Assembly (NCBI RefSeq): GCF_017831975.1
Contig: NZ_JAFDSS010000001.1
Span: forward strand, 124,001-188,000
Direction of reading: 5' to 3'
From: Microbacterium terrae
GTDB taxonomy: Bacteria; Actinomycetota; Actinomycetes; Actinomycetales; Microbacteriaceae
Length of the DNA: 64,000 nucleotides
Below are positions 45,319 through 53,461 of this stretch, piece by piece. The stretch's first letter is position 1, and each line of letters starts with the position of its first letter. Under the pieces are notes generated by a model. It was not told where the DNA came from. It was given only the letters and a program-made list of their open reading frames with translations, and ran no database searches. A program made the position numbers and the translations under genes.

Positions 45319-45767
45319 CAGCGATGCGGGTAGCCGGCGTCGGACGACCCGCGCAGCTTGGCGGTGAGGTCGCGCAGATGGGCGAGCTCTTCGTCGCTGA
45401 GCACCGCCATGCGTGCGGCGATCGCGCGGCCGTGCGCGGTGGCGACCTGGCGGAATCGCGCGGCGCCTTCGTCGGTGGCGCGCACCAGTGACCCGCGGCC
45501 GTCGTCGGGGTCGGCGCACTTGGCGATGAGGCCGCGCGCGACCATGCGGTCTACCAGGCGCGAGACGCTGGGCTGGCTGATGAGCATGTTCGCGGTGACG
45601 TCGCGCAGTCGGGCGGTCTGATCGATGCCCCGGGTGACCGTCAGCAGCACGTCGTACTCGGCCTGCGAGAGGGTGTCGTCGAAGTCGCCGTTGATCTGCT
45701 CGAACACCTCGTGCTGGGCGCGGAACAGGCTCTCCCAGGCGTCGATGGCCAGGCGGCGGTCGGTCAT
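45318..45767 (-). CDS. MarR-family transcriptional regulator
   Basis: 149 aa. Winged HTH with LSQAEYDVLLTVTRGIDQTA, RLRDVTANMLISQPSVSRLV (recognition helix) and wing ADPDDGRGSLVRATDEG. Start MTDRRLAID preferred (GAGGG just upstream); an ATG ten codons earlier would overlap the divergent gene's promoter. Probably regulates the coupled oxidase gene and itself. Confidence 0.87.
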   Translation of the reverse strand: MTDRRLAIDAWESLFRAQHEVFEQINGDFDDTLSQAEYDVLLTVTRGIDQTARLRDVTANMLISQPSVSRLVDRMVARGLIAKCADPDDGRGSLVRATDEGAARFRQVATAHGRAIAARMAVLSDEELAHLRDLTAKLRGSSDAGYPHR

Positions 45768-45809
45768 GCCCTCAAGAGTATTGCGAACCTGCCCCATAGG
45801 CTGTGCTTC

Positions 45810-47612
45810 ATGGGGACTGGGTCTGTCGAGCCCGCACGACGGGTGTGCTCGTTCGCAGCCGCGATCGCACTCGCGGTGCTGCTCTCGATCGCCTTCGTGC
45901 TCACGGGCGGCGGGCGCGACGCCGCGGTCGCCGACGTCGAGGACTTCACGTTCGAGAGCATGGACGTCGTCTACGAGCTCGGCCGGGCAGACGACGGGAC
46001 GAGCACGCTGCGCGTCACCGAGACCTTCGTCGCCGTGTTCCCCGAGTTCGACCAGAACCGCGGCATGCGACGCAGCATCCCCGATTCGTATCTAGGGGCT
46101 CCGCTGAACCCCGCGCTGGTGTCGATCACCGATGCCGACGGGCGGGCGCGCGCGTCGGAGACGGCATCCGAAGACGGATACTTCAGCATGACGTCGCGGG
46201 CCGACGACTTCGTCCACGGCCGGCAGACGTACGTGTTCACGTACACCCTCGAGAACGTCGCGCGATACTTCGCCGACACCGGGCGCGACGAGTTCTACTG
46301 GGACGTGAACGGCACCGAGTGGCGGCAGCCGTTCGGCGCGGTGTCGGTCGAGCTCGTCGTCGATGACTCGGTCGCGGGAGCCCTCACCGGGGACCAAGCC
46401 TGCTACGTCGGATACCAGAGCGCAGAGGCCACGTGCCCGATCACGGCCGACGGGTCGACGTTCACGGCCTCCACGACCACGGTGGGTCCGTACGAGACGC
46501 TGACGATCGCCGTCGGATTCGAGCGCGGAACCTTCGCCGAGTTCGATCCGTCGTTCTTCGCGTCTTCGTGGGGATGGCTGCAGGCTGTCGCTGCCGCGCT
46601 GCTGGCCGGCACGATCGTGTTCGCCGGGGTCACGCGCGCGCGCAAGCTCCGCGACGAGCCGGGTCGGCCGACGATCATCGCCGAGTACACCCCGCCCCCG
46701 ATCATCGACGCGCTCGAGAGCGCCGTGCTGCTCGGGAGGACGACCAAGGGGATCCCCGCCGAGGTGCTCGAGCAGGCGGTGGTCGGCAGCATCCGAATCG
46801 AAGAGGGTGCGCGCCGCTGGTTCAGCGGCGCGAAGCTCAAGGCCGTTCTCATCGATTCGTCGAAGGCCGACGGTGACGGCCGGATGCTCCTGCGCGGGCT
46901 GTTCCCGTACGGCGCCCCGGGCGAGGAGTTCGAGTTCGGCCGCACCGACCGCAGCTTTTCGGCGGCGGCGCAGCACATCTTGAAGGCCGCAGAGCGGGAG
47001 CTGAAGAATCGGGGACTCCGCCGCGAGGTGTCGGTGTCGACGCGGGTGCTCCCGGCTGCGCTCGCCGTGATCGCGGCGGCGTTCGTGATGCTCTTCGGCT
47101 TCGTCGCGCTCGATGCGTTCGTCGCTCCGCTCGTGCCGATCCTGCTCATCCTCGCGGCTGCGGTGGGTGTGTTCGTGGTGATCGGCCTCGTATCGCGCAA
47201 GCCGCTCACCGCGCTGGGCGCGGAGACGCGCGACCACCTGGCCGGGCTGAAGATCTTCATCGAGTGGGCGGAGGCGGACCGCATCCGCATGCTGCAGTCG
47301 CCTACGGGGGCGGAGCGCGTGCCGGTCGATGTGAACGACCCGACGCAGAAGCTGAAGCTCTACGAGACGCTGCTGCCGTACGCGGTGGTGTTCGGGCAGG
47401 AGAAGGCCTGGGCGAAGGAGCTTGCCGTGCTCTACGCCGGCGGCACGCCGGGCTGGTACTACGGCACGCACGGCTTCGATGCGGGCTCGTTCTCATCGGG
47501 CATCTCGTCGCTGTCGGCGAGCGCGGCATCGTCGTCGTCGACGTCGGGCGGTTCGGGTGGCGGCGGTTCGGCCGGTGGTGGCGGCGGAGGCGGTGGCGGC
47601 GGGGGCGTCTGA
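45810..47612 (+). CDS. DUF2207 membrane protein
   Basis: 600 aa. Signal peptide (about 1-36), an extracytoplasmic DUF2207 beta domain (RRSIPDSYLGAPLNPALVSI, EFYWDVNGTEWRQPFGAVSV), a span near 255-275, a cytoplasmic winged-helix-like part (PPPIIDALESAVLLGRTTKG), two further spans, and a C-terminal tail of Ser then Gly runs. The role is unknown. TAGGCT at 45797-45802 ends 7 nt before the ATG. Confidence 0.87.
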   Translation: MGTGSVEPARRVCSFAAAIALAVLLSIAFVLTGGGRDAAVADVEDFTFESMDVVYELGRADDGTSTLRVTETFVAVFPEFDQNRGMRRSIPDSYLGAPLNPALVSITDADGRARASETASEDGYFSMTSRADDFVHGRQTYVFTYTLENVARYFADTGRDEFYWDVNGTEWRQPFGAVSVELVVDDSVAGALTGDQACYVGYQSAEATCPITADGSTFTASTTTVGPYETLTIAVGFERGTFAEFDPSFFASSWGWLQAVAAALLAGTIVFAGVTRARKLRDEPGRPTIIAEYTPPPIIDALESAVLLGRTTKGIPAEVLEQAVVGSIRIEEGARRWFSGAKLKAVLIDSSKADGDGRMLLRGLFPYGAPGEEFEFGRTDRSFSAAAQHILKAAERELKNRGLRREVSVSTRVLPAALAVIAAAFVMLFGFVALDAFVAPLVPILLILAAAVGVFVVIGLVSRKPLTALGAETRDHLAGLKIFIEWAEADRIRMLQSPTGAERVPVDVNDPTQKLKLYETLLPYAVVFGQEKAWAKELAVLYAGGTPGWYYGTHGFDAGSFSSGISSLSASAASSSSTSGGSGGGGSAGGGGGGGGGGGV

Positions 47613-47676
47613 GGCGGCGCGACTCAGCCTTCGCGTTCCTGCCCTCAACTGTCGTCGTACCCCGAGCGATCTCGCC

Positions 47677-47712
47677 GGTCGCGCCTGTCGCGCCGGTCGC
47701 GCCGGTCGCGCC
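47677..47712 (+). repeat. 9-bp tandem repeat, four units
   Basis: Four consecutive units of GGTCGCGCC (second unit TGTCGCGCC) between two convergent genes. Confidence 0.8.
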
Positions 47713-47733
47713 GTGGTTCGTCGCGCGCCCGCC

Positions 47734-47809
47734 GTCATGTCGCGCTGTCGCGGTCATGTCGCGAACTCGGCGTCATGTCGCGCACTCGGCGTCATGGCGC
47801 GCACCCGCG
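47734..47809 (+). repeat. 19-bp tandem repeat, four units
   Basis: Four adjacent 19-base units of the type GTCATGTCGCGCACTCGGC with a few substitutions, followed by a partial fifth (GTCAT). Ends at the stop codon of the minus-strand DUF222 gene. Confidence 0.8.
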
Positions 47810-47810
47810 G

Positions 47811-49364
47811 TCATCCTGCCCGCCTTCGGCGGCGGAGCTTCTCGATCTCGAGGTGGGTGGATCCTCGAGCTGGTCGCCATCGCCGGTACGGATCGATCCA
47901 GTTCGGGGCGCGGGTCTCGGGCAGGCCGTCGACGATGCGCACCTTCCATCCGCTGGTCTCGAGGGTGCGGTGATGGTGCCAGCAGAGCATCACGCCGTTG
48001 TCGGTGTGGGTCGGACCCCCGCGGGAGTGCTCCTCGACGTGATGGATCTCGCACCAGGCGGCCGGGATGCGGCACCCGGGGATGATGCAGCCGCCATCGC
48101 GCGCGGTGATCGCGCGGCGCTGATGTGCGGTGAACACGCGCTGCGGGCTGCCGAGTTCGACGATGCGTCCGTCATCGCTGAACACGAGACGCTGGATTCC
48201 GCCGCAGCAGGCGATCTGCCGGGCGACGTACGCCGGAACGACGGTGTCGGTGCCGTCGATGATCGCGACACCGCCCTCGTCGCGGGCGAGGTCGCGCGCC
48301 GAGATCGTGACGAGCAGAGTCGGCGCCGCGCCGCCGATCGACGGCATCTCGGCTGAGCGTGCCGCGACCCCGAGGATCGCCGCCAGCGCGTCGTGCTGCT
48401 TCTGCTGGCGAGTTCGAATGTCGAGCGGCACCACGCTCGCCGGATCATCGGCCGGGTCGCTGAACCGCACGCCGGCATCGCTCTGGCTCCCGTTCGAGCC
48501 GGAGCCCGAGCGCACCCCAGTTTCGCACCGGCTCTCGTTCGAACCCGAGTCCGAGCCCGAACTCGAACCCGCCGCGGCCCCCGATGTGCGTGGCGAGAGC
48601 TGCGCGTGCAGCAGCCGGTCGAGCTGCGCGGCGACGTCGGGCAGCAGTGCGCCCGTCACCGGCACGAGTCCCTCGCGCTCGCGACCGACGCGGAGGAAGC
48701 GGCGTCGTGCCGCGCGCTCATAGTCGGGAAGCACCCCGTCGGGGTCGAGCGCGAGAGCCCAGACTCGCGCCTGCAACCGGGTCTCGTCGGCGGTGCATGC
48801 GGGGGCATCGTCGGCGGCACCGCCGGAGGCGCCACCTCCGATCGCTGCGCCGACGAGTTCGCTCTCGGCCGCGGCGATATCGGTCGGATGGCACCGATCC
48901 GCGATCGGATCGAGGGTCGTCGCGACGGCGGCCACAGTGTCGGACCCGATCGAGCCCGAGATCAGGGCGTCGCGCAGCAGCGGCCAGCGAGCGGGAACGG
49001 TCTCGCCGGAGAGCGCCGTGGTCGTGGCGATCGTGCGCGCCGCGCGCAGTCGGGAGGTGGCGCTCGTCGCGGCGATCCCGGTCGCGCGCACGAGAGCCTC
49101 GGTCGCGTTCGCGCACCCGAGGCGGGTGCACAGCCGCGCGGCTCCACGGTCGGCTCGCGAGCGATCGTCGATCTCGCCCGCGACCAGAAGCCGCGCGGCA
49201 TCGATCCGTCGGCCGAGCTGTTCGATGACTCGAGCGAGTGCGATCGAATCGGCATCCGTCACCGAGCGCGCTACGTCGTTCGCAAGGGGAGTGCTCAGCA
49301 CCTCGGCCGCCGCGCGATCGAGCGCGGAGAGCTGTTCGATGAGGGTGCCCGCGCCGTTGTCCAC
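47811..49364 (-). CDS. DUF222/HNH endonuclease-signature protein
   Basis: 517 aa. N-terminal DUF222 region (LARVIEQLGRRIDAARLLVA, ATSRLRAARTIATTTALSGE), a Ser/Gly low-complexity insert about 270-310, and a C-terminal HNH motif: CIIPGCRIPAAWCEIHHVEE, GG-x-T and NGVMLCWHHHRTLE. Family members (13E12-like) are often present in many copies in actinobacteria; activity is presumed nuclease but unproven. Confidence 0.88.
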   Translation of the reverse strand: MDNGAGTLIEQLSALDRAAAEVLSTPLANDVARSVTDADSIALARVIEQLGRRIDAARLLVAGEIDDRSRADRGAARLCTRLGCANATEALVRATGIAATSATSRLRAARTIATTTALSGETVPARWPLLRDALISGSIGSDTVAAVATTLDPIADRCHPTDIAAAESELVGAAIGGGASGGAADDAPACTADETRLQARVWALALDPDGVLPDYERAARRRFLRVGREREGLVPVTGALLPDVAAQLDRLLHAQLSPRTSGAAAGSSSGSDSGSNESRCETGVRSGSGSNGSQSDAGVRFSDPADDPASVVPLDIRTRQQKQHDALAAILGVAARSAEMPSIGGAAPTLLVTISARDLARDEGGVAIIDGTDTVVPAYVARQIACCGGIQRLVFSDDGRIVELGSPQRVFTAHQRRAITARDGGCIIPGCRIPAAWCEIHHVEEHSRGGPTHTDNGVMLCWHHHRTLETSGWKVRIVDGLPETRAPNWIDPYRRWRPARGSTHLEIEKLRRRRRAG

Positions 49365-49647
49365 GCTTCTATTCTGGCGAGGGCCTCCGACATTCTGCGC
49401 TCATAAACCCCAGATCAAACCGTGTTCCTGTGGATAGCGCCGTGGCGATGACGGTTGGGGAGGAACGGATGCTCCGCACCGACGCGTGCACTGGTTGAGG
49501 CCGGTATCGCCCACCCGCCGCCGGCCCGTCGCGTCGGCTAGGGCGTGCCGGACAAAGGTGGAGGGCCGCGACTGACCTCAAGAACCTGCAGCGCCATGGT
49601 CAAGTGCACCTATTGACTTTCGATAGGTATCTATCGAGAATCGATAC
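49365..49647. promoter_or_regulatory. Divergent intergenic region with DUF2975 operon promoter
   Basis: 283 bp. The left 240 bp show nothing I can support. At the right end TTGACT (49613-49618), 17 nt, GAGAAT (49636-49641) form a promoter 6 nt before the ATG at 49648. Confidence 0.6.
49621..49646. promoter_or_regulatory. Overlapping inverted repeats in the DUF2975/XRE promoter
   Basis: CGATAG-GTAT-CTATCG (49621-49636) and TATCGA-GAA-TCGATA (49632-49646) overlap and cover the -10 region up to the start codon. This is a likely autoregulatory operator for the XRE protein of the same operon. Confidence 0.6.
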
Positions 49648-50142
49648 ATGAATCTCGACTTGCCTCGGCCGCCACTCCCTCTCGTCGTCGCCACCGAGGT
49701 ACTCCTTGGCGTCCTGTTCCTCGTCGGCCTCGGCGCGATCGCGCTCCTTCCCAGCTTCTCCGCGAACGTCGCGACCAGCGTTCCCGAGTACGCAGACCTT
49801 CGCGATCCGCTCCTCGCGATCGCGATCACCCTCACGATCCTCGGTCTCATCGCCCTCGCCATGGTCGCGTTGCTGGTGCACCGCATCTACAGCTTGACCG
49901 TGCTCACACGTCCGTCCCTGCTCTGGGTCGACGTGCTCGTGGTCACTGCCGTGTGCGCCATCGTGCTGATCGTCACGGCATTCGTTGTGATCAGCAAAGG
50001 CCAGGCGGGGAGCCCCTTCGTCGCACTCGTCCAGGCCATGGCCTGTCTCACCCTGATGGCGATCGTGTGCATCACCCTCGTGCTGCGCTCCCTCCTGCGA
50101 AGCGCCATCGTGATGCGCGCCGAACTCGACGAGGTCGTGTGA
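49648..50142 (+). CDS. DUF2975 membrane protein
   Basis: 164 aa, four spans: LVVATEVLLGVLFLVGLGAI, LAIAITLTILGLIALAMVAL, WVDVLVVTAVCAIVLIVTAF, ALVQAMACLTLMAIVCITLV. DUF2975 proteins are normally encoded beside a small XRE regulator, as here (TGATG overlap). No SD; the promoter -10 lies 6 nt upstream, so translation is probably leaderless. Confidence 0.85.
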   Translation: MNLDLPRPPLPLVVATEVLLGVLFLVGLGAIALLPSFSANVATSVPEYADLRDPLLAIAITLTILGLIALAMVALLVHRIYSLTVLTRPSLLWVDVLVVTAVCAIVLIVTAFVVISKGQAGSPFVALVQAMACLTLMAIVCITLVLRSLLRSAIVMRAELDEVV

Positions 50143-50381
50143 TGACGATCCGCATCACGATCGACCGCATGCTCGCCGAACGCGGCATGAGCGTCGGCGA
50201 CTTCGCAGGCGCCATCGGAATCACGCCGGCAAACGTCGCAGTCCTCAAGAATGGACGCGCGAAGGCCGTGCGTTTCGCGACACTCGACGCGATCTGTCGA
50301 GTCCTCGACTGTCAACCCGGCGACCTGCTCCGCTACGAAGAACACGATCCGCAGCCCGCCGAATTGTCGAACACGCCCTAG
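50142..50381 (+). CDS. Small XRE/HTH regulator (YozG-like)
   Basis: 79 aa, a single HTH_26-type domain: MLAERGMSVGDFAGAIGITP, ANVAVLKNGRAKAVRFATLD, ICRVLDCQPGDLLRYE. It shares one base with the DUF2975 stop. It probably binds the TATCGA-containing repeats before the operon, with DUF2975 modulating it; this is inferred from the gene pair only. Confidence 0.87.
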   Translation: MTIRITIDRMLAERGMSVGDFAGAIGITPANVAVLKNGRAKAVRFATLDAICRVLDCQPGDLLRYEEHDPQPAELSNTP

Positions 50382-50461
50382 GTGAGGTCCGGAAGATCGC
50401 CCCGCTTCCGTCGTGCTCCCGCGAAACCGGCCCGACGAAGCAGCGCTCTAGACTGCCTCGC

Positions 50462-51520
50462 ATGCCCGCCCATCGGTACGTCGTCGTCGCGCTCTTCGAC
50501 CCGATCTCGGTCGGCACCGTGCTCAGTCGACGGCGCTGGCCAGCTCATGTGACCCTCGTTTCGAATTTCACGACCGAGGCATCCGTCGACCTGCTCCACG
50601 ACACCGTGCGCGCTGCGATCGCCGGCGCCGCTCTGGCGGCGGACACCGGGGCAACAGTGGACAGCGCCGCGACCCCAGACGCCGCCACAACCGCAGGCAC
50701 CACCGCCACCGCAGACGAGGCGTCGCTCCTCGATGCCACCGTGCTCGACATCGAGCTGGGCGACCTCGCCCTCTTCGGCCCCGACCGCGACATCCCGGTG
50801 CGGCTCGTGGTGACGCCGCGCATCGCCGATCTGCATATCGGGCTGATCGATCGCCTCGAGGCGGCGGCGGGGATCATCCCCGATGTGGCCGGCTACTGGC
50901 GGTCCGGTTACCGCCCGCACCTGACGCTCACGCCGACGATCAGCGCGGCGGCCGGTGACCGCCTGCGCGCGAGGTCGATCGCGATCGCGCGGCTCGACGG
51001 TGACACAGCCATCATCGTCTCCGCATCGGATACGGCGCGTGCCGAATCGAACCCCGAGATCGAGGTCCGGCGTGCCACACCCGCCGATCTGCCCGGCCTC
51101 GCGCGACTCAAGATCGAATGGGCGCGGCTCGACGATGCGCCGCCGGCGGACGAGGTCGTCGCGTTCGCCGATGATCTCGGCGCGTGGAACGCGCGTCAGG
51201 GCGACGGTCTCGTCGTCGAGGTCGCCGTCGCAGACGGAGCAGTCGTGGGCATGGCGTGGATGGTGATCTTCGAGCGTGTGCCCGACTTCTCCGACCGGCA
51301 CAGGCTGACCGCCGACATCCAGAGCGTCTTCGTGGCTCCGGCTCACCGCGATCGCGGAGTCGGTTGCCGGCTCGTCGACGAGCTCTGTCGCGAGGCGGAC
51401 CGACGCGGCATCCCGCGGACTCTCGTCAGCGCGAACGAGCGTGCGCTCGGCCTGTACCGGCGCTCGGGCTTCGCGCCGTCACCCGTGCTCCTGCAGCGCG
51501 TGCGGGGCGGCGAGTCCTAG
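50462..51520 (+). CDS. 2'-5' RNA ligase-like (2H) domain fused to GNAT acetyltransferase
   Basis: 352 aa. N-terminal 2H-phosphoesterase-like domain with both His-x-Thr motifs, His29-Val-Thr31 (WPAHVTLV) and His153-Leu-Thr155 (RPHLTLTP), interrupted by an Ala/Thr-rich stretch about 58-90. The C-terminal GNAT domain starts about 200 (EVRRATPADLPGLARLK) with acetyl-CoA motif FVAPAHRDRGVGCRLVDELC and ends RALGLYRRSGFAPSPVLL. Each family is common but this fusion is unusual. TAGACT lies 7 nt before the ATG. Confidence 0.87.
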   Translation: MPAHRYVVVALFDPISVGTVLSRRRWPAHVTLVSNFTTEASVDLLHDTVRAAIAGAALAADTGATVDSAATPDAATTAGTTATADEASLLDATVLDIELGDLALFGPDRDIPVRLVVTPRIADLHIGLIDRLEAAAGIIPDVAGYWRSGYRPHLTLTPTISAAAGDRLRARSIAIARLDGDTAIIVSASDTARAESNPEIEVRRATPADLPGLARLKIEWARLDDAPPADEVVAFADDLGAWNARQGDGLVVEVAVADGAVVGMAWMVIFERVPDFSDRHRLTADIQSVFVAPAHRDRGVGCRLVDELCREADRRGIPRTLVSANERALGLYRRSGFAPSPVLLQRVRGGES

Positions 51521-51569
51521 CCGACCACCGAACCGCGGGCCCGCAGCACGCCGAGCCGCACACAGAAGT

Positions 51570-51599
51570 GGGCCGGTCGGAGAGGCTTCCGACCGGCCC
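51570..51599. terminator. Hairpin within the 180-bp repeat, left copy
   Basis: GGGCCGGTCGG and its complement with an 8-nt loop. It lies 49 nt after the 2H/GNAT stop and, on the minus strand, 30 nt after the small ORF, so it could end transcripts from both sides. Confidence 0.65.
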
Positions 51600-51629
51600 G
51601 TGTCCCTCTGCACCAAGAGTGTCCTGCAA

Positions 51630-51731
51630 TCACATGTCGGCAGCTGCCACAGCAAAACAACTACCGTGCATGCACTCTATAACGGCAAGGTAACGGTGGC
51701 AACGATTTGCCGTTATCTTTTCGTGATTCAT
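51630..51731 (-). CDS. 33-aa small ORF inside the 180-bp repeat, left copy
   Basis: ATG at 51731 opens a 33-codon frame starting MNHEKITANRCHRY and ending AVAAADM, followed by the repeat hairpin as a possible terminator. The one base that differs between the two repeat copies is silent (CTT versus CTC, Leu). No SD or strong promoter is seen, so expression is uncertain. It may equally be a structured RNA or a protein-binding repeat. Confidence 0.3.
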   Translation of the reverse strand: MNHEKITANRCHRYLAVIECMHGSCFAVAAADM

Positions 51732-51746
51732 CGAGAACGCCCAGAC

Positions 51747-52658
51747 TCAGTCAACTGAGACCATCTCATCCCCGAGCCGGGCGAGCCCATCGACGAGCAC
51801 ATCGACGAGCAATTCCGCACAGCGACCATCGGGGTCGAGATCGGGATCGAACACGGTGACCGCGGCGCCGGCCGCGTACGGAGTGAGAGCTCGCAGCAGC
51901 TCCACGAGCGCATCGGGGGTCAGGCCGCCCGGGGTGGTGCTGTCGACCGCGGGCATGAACATCGGATCGAGTACATCGACGTCGAGCTGCAGCCAGAAGC
52001 CGGTGGTGCCCGCGACATCCAGGATATCGGCCGCGACAGCGTGCGCCCCGCGTTCGAGCACCTCGCGTGATGTCGCGGCCAGACCGATCGCGGCGCGGAC
52101 CCGCGGCAGGTTCGGGTCGTCGTCGCGGCATCCGACGTGGACAGTTCTCGCTGCGGCGAAGTACGGTCCTCGTCCGTCGATGTCGCTGATCGCCGGCCAG
52201 TGCAGCCCGATCGCCGCGGCGAGATCCTCGCCGGCGACGCTTGCGCAGGCATCCGTGAGCGCCGGATGCCGGAAGTCGGTGTGTCCGTCGACGTGCACGA
52301 GGCCCCACGGCCGCTGCGCGCCGCTGGCGAGGCCAGCACCGATCACGAGGCTGCAGTCGCCACCGAGCACCAGCGGCGCGCGGCCCGCGTCGAGCACGGC
52401 ATCGACCCGCGCAGCGAGTCGACGTGCGTGCTCGACGAGCGCCGCTTCGTTCCGCACATGACCCGGCGCACGGGTCTCGTCGTCGTCGACGTATCTGCCC
52501 GGGAGGATGACCCCCGCGTCGACCGCACCGAGGCGGGCGAGCCGTTCGTGGAGCCCCGCTTCGCGCAGAGCCTCGGGCGCCTTGGCCGTGCCGGGCACGG
52601 CGCCGCGCACCGGCGGCCGCAGGCCGAGATTGGTGGGCGCCGAGATCAGACCGATCAC
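51747..52658 (-). CDS. Arginase/agmatinase-family protein
   Basis: 303 aa. Metal-binding motifs of the ureohydrolase fold: GGDCS (99-103, Cys where most members have His), HVDGHTDF (His122, Asp124, His126, Asp128) and LDVDVLDP. These enzymes hydrolyse guanidino groups, giving urea or formamide; the exact substrate is unclear. The Cys at a usual metal ligand and Gly instead of Ala in HxDxHxD set it apart from classical arginase. GTG start 6 nt after CATACT, leaderless geometry. The stop touches the 180-bp repeat. Confidence 0.83.
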   Translation of the reverse strand: MIGLISAPTNLGLRPPVRGAVPGTAKAPEALREAGLHERLARLGAVDAGVILPGRYVDDDETRAPGHVRNEAALVEHARRLAARVDAVLDAGRAPLVLGGDCSLVIGAGLASGAQRPWGLVHVDGHTDFRHPALTDACASVAGEDLAAAIGLHWPAISDIDGRGPYFAAARTVHVGCRDDDPNLPRVRAAIGLAATSREVLERGAHAVAADILDVAGTTGFWLQLDVDVLDPMFMPAVDSTTPGGLTPDALVELLRALTPYAAGAAVTVFDPDLDPDGRCAELLVDVLVDGLARLGDEMVSVD

Positions 52659-52765
52659 CCGGCCAGTATGCCCGCATCCTCGGACGACGAGATCGTCCTG
52701 AGGTATGACCCACGCGATACTTCCGGGTGATGTGCCGGGCCGCGGTCGATTCCTAGCGTCGAAGG

Positions 52766-53461
52766 GTGGACATCCTCAACGACTTCGTGCTGCAGGCGGC
52801 GGCGTCCCCGTGGCTGCTGCTGGTGATGTTCGCGGTGGCGATCATCGACGGGTTCTTCCCGCCGATCCCGAGCGAGACGGTGCTCGTGGGCGCCGCGGCG
52901 GCAGCGGCATCCACCGGCGATCTGGCGATCGTCGCTCCACTGGCTCTGGTCGCGGCACTCGGCGCGTGGATCGGCGACAACCTCACGTACGCGATCGGGC
53001 GCGCTGTCGGAACGAACCGGTTCGCCTGGATGCGTCGCCCTCGCGTCGCCGCGGCGTTCGATCGAGCACGATCGGGTCTGTCGCGCCGCGGCGCACCGCT
53101 CATCCTCGGCGCACGGTACATCCCGGTGGGTCGGGTCGCGGTGAACATGTCGGCGGGGGCGCTGGGGTATCCGTGGCGCTGGTTCGTCGCGTTGAGTGCG
53201 CTCGCCGCCGTCACCTGGGCGGTGTACTCGGCGGGGGTCGGGATGCTCGCGGGCAACGTGTTCGCGGGGCAGCCGATGCTCGGCGCCGTCATCGGCATCG
53301 TGCTGGCGCTCGTGCTCGGACTCGTCATCGACCGCATCGCCGCCGTGCGCCGCTCGCGGGCGGCGTCGCGAGAAGCGGCGCCGACGACGGCGCAGGGCGA
53401 CGCCGACGAACGCGCCTCGCTCCCCGTGGGCGCATCGGCCAGACTGGCGGGATGGCGATGA
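52766..53461 (+). CDS. DedA-family membrane protein
   Basis: 231 aa. DedA/SNARE-associated features: DGFFPPIPSETVLVGAAAAA near 28-47 and RGAPLILGARYIPVGRVAVN about 107-126. Five or six hydrophobic segments and a charged C-terminus. DedA proteins act in lipid (undecaprenyl-phosphate or phosphatidylethanolamine) translocation and envelope homeostasis. GTG start 6 nt after TAGCGT. The end overlaps the kinase gene, linking it to the following two-component system. Confidence 0.85.
   Translation: MDILNDFVLQAAASPWLLLVMFAVAIIDGFFPPIPSETVLVGAAAAAASTGDLAIVAPLALVAALGAWIGDNLTYAIGRAVGTNRFAWMRRPRVAAAFDRARSGLSRRGAPLILGARYIPVGRVAVNMSAGALGYPWRWFVALSALAAVTWAVYSAGVGMLAGNVFAGQPMLGAVIGIVLALVLGLVIDRIAAVRRSRAASREAAPTTAQGDADERASLPVGASARLAGWR

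Larger units (their letters stand above)
51569..51748. repeat. 180-bp intergenic repeat, left copy
   Basis: Identical to 61553-61732 in 179 of 180 positions with no gaps; the difference is A versus G in AACGGC(A/G)AGG. It contains a GC-rich hairpin, the palindromes GGCAGCTGCC and GTGCATGCAC, and a 10-bp inverted repeat ATAACGGCAA/TTGCCGTTAT. It is clearly richer in A/T than its surroundings outside the hairpin. Confidence 0.9.

Noticed and set aside
47677..47809. Tandem repeats considered as a CRISPR array
   Set aside because: Units are directly adjacent, 9 and 19 bp long, without unique spacers or cas genes.
51633..51692. 19-codon plus-strand ORF in the 180-bp repeat (MSAAATAKQ...)
   Set aside because: Too short, no SD or promoter, and it overlaps the longer minus-strand frame.
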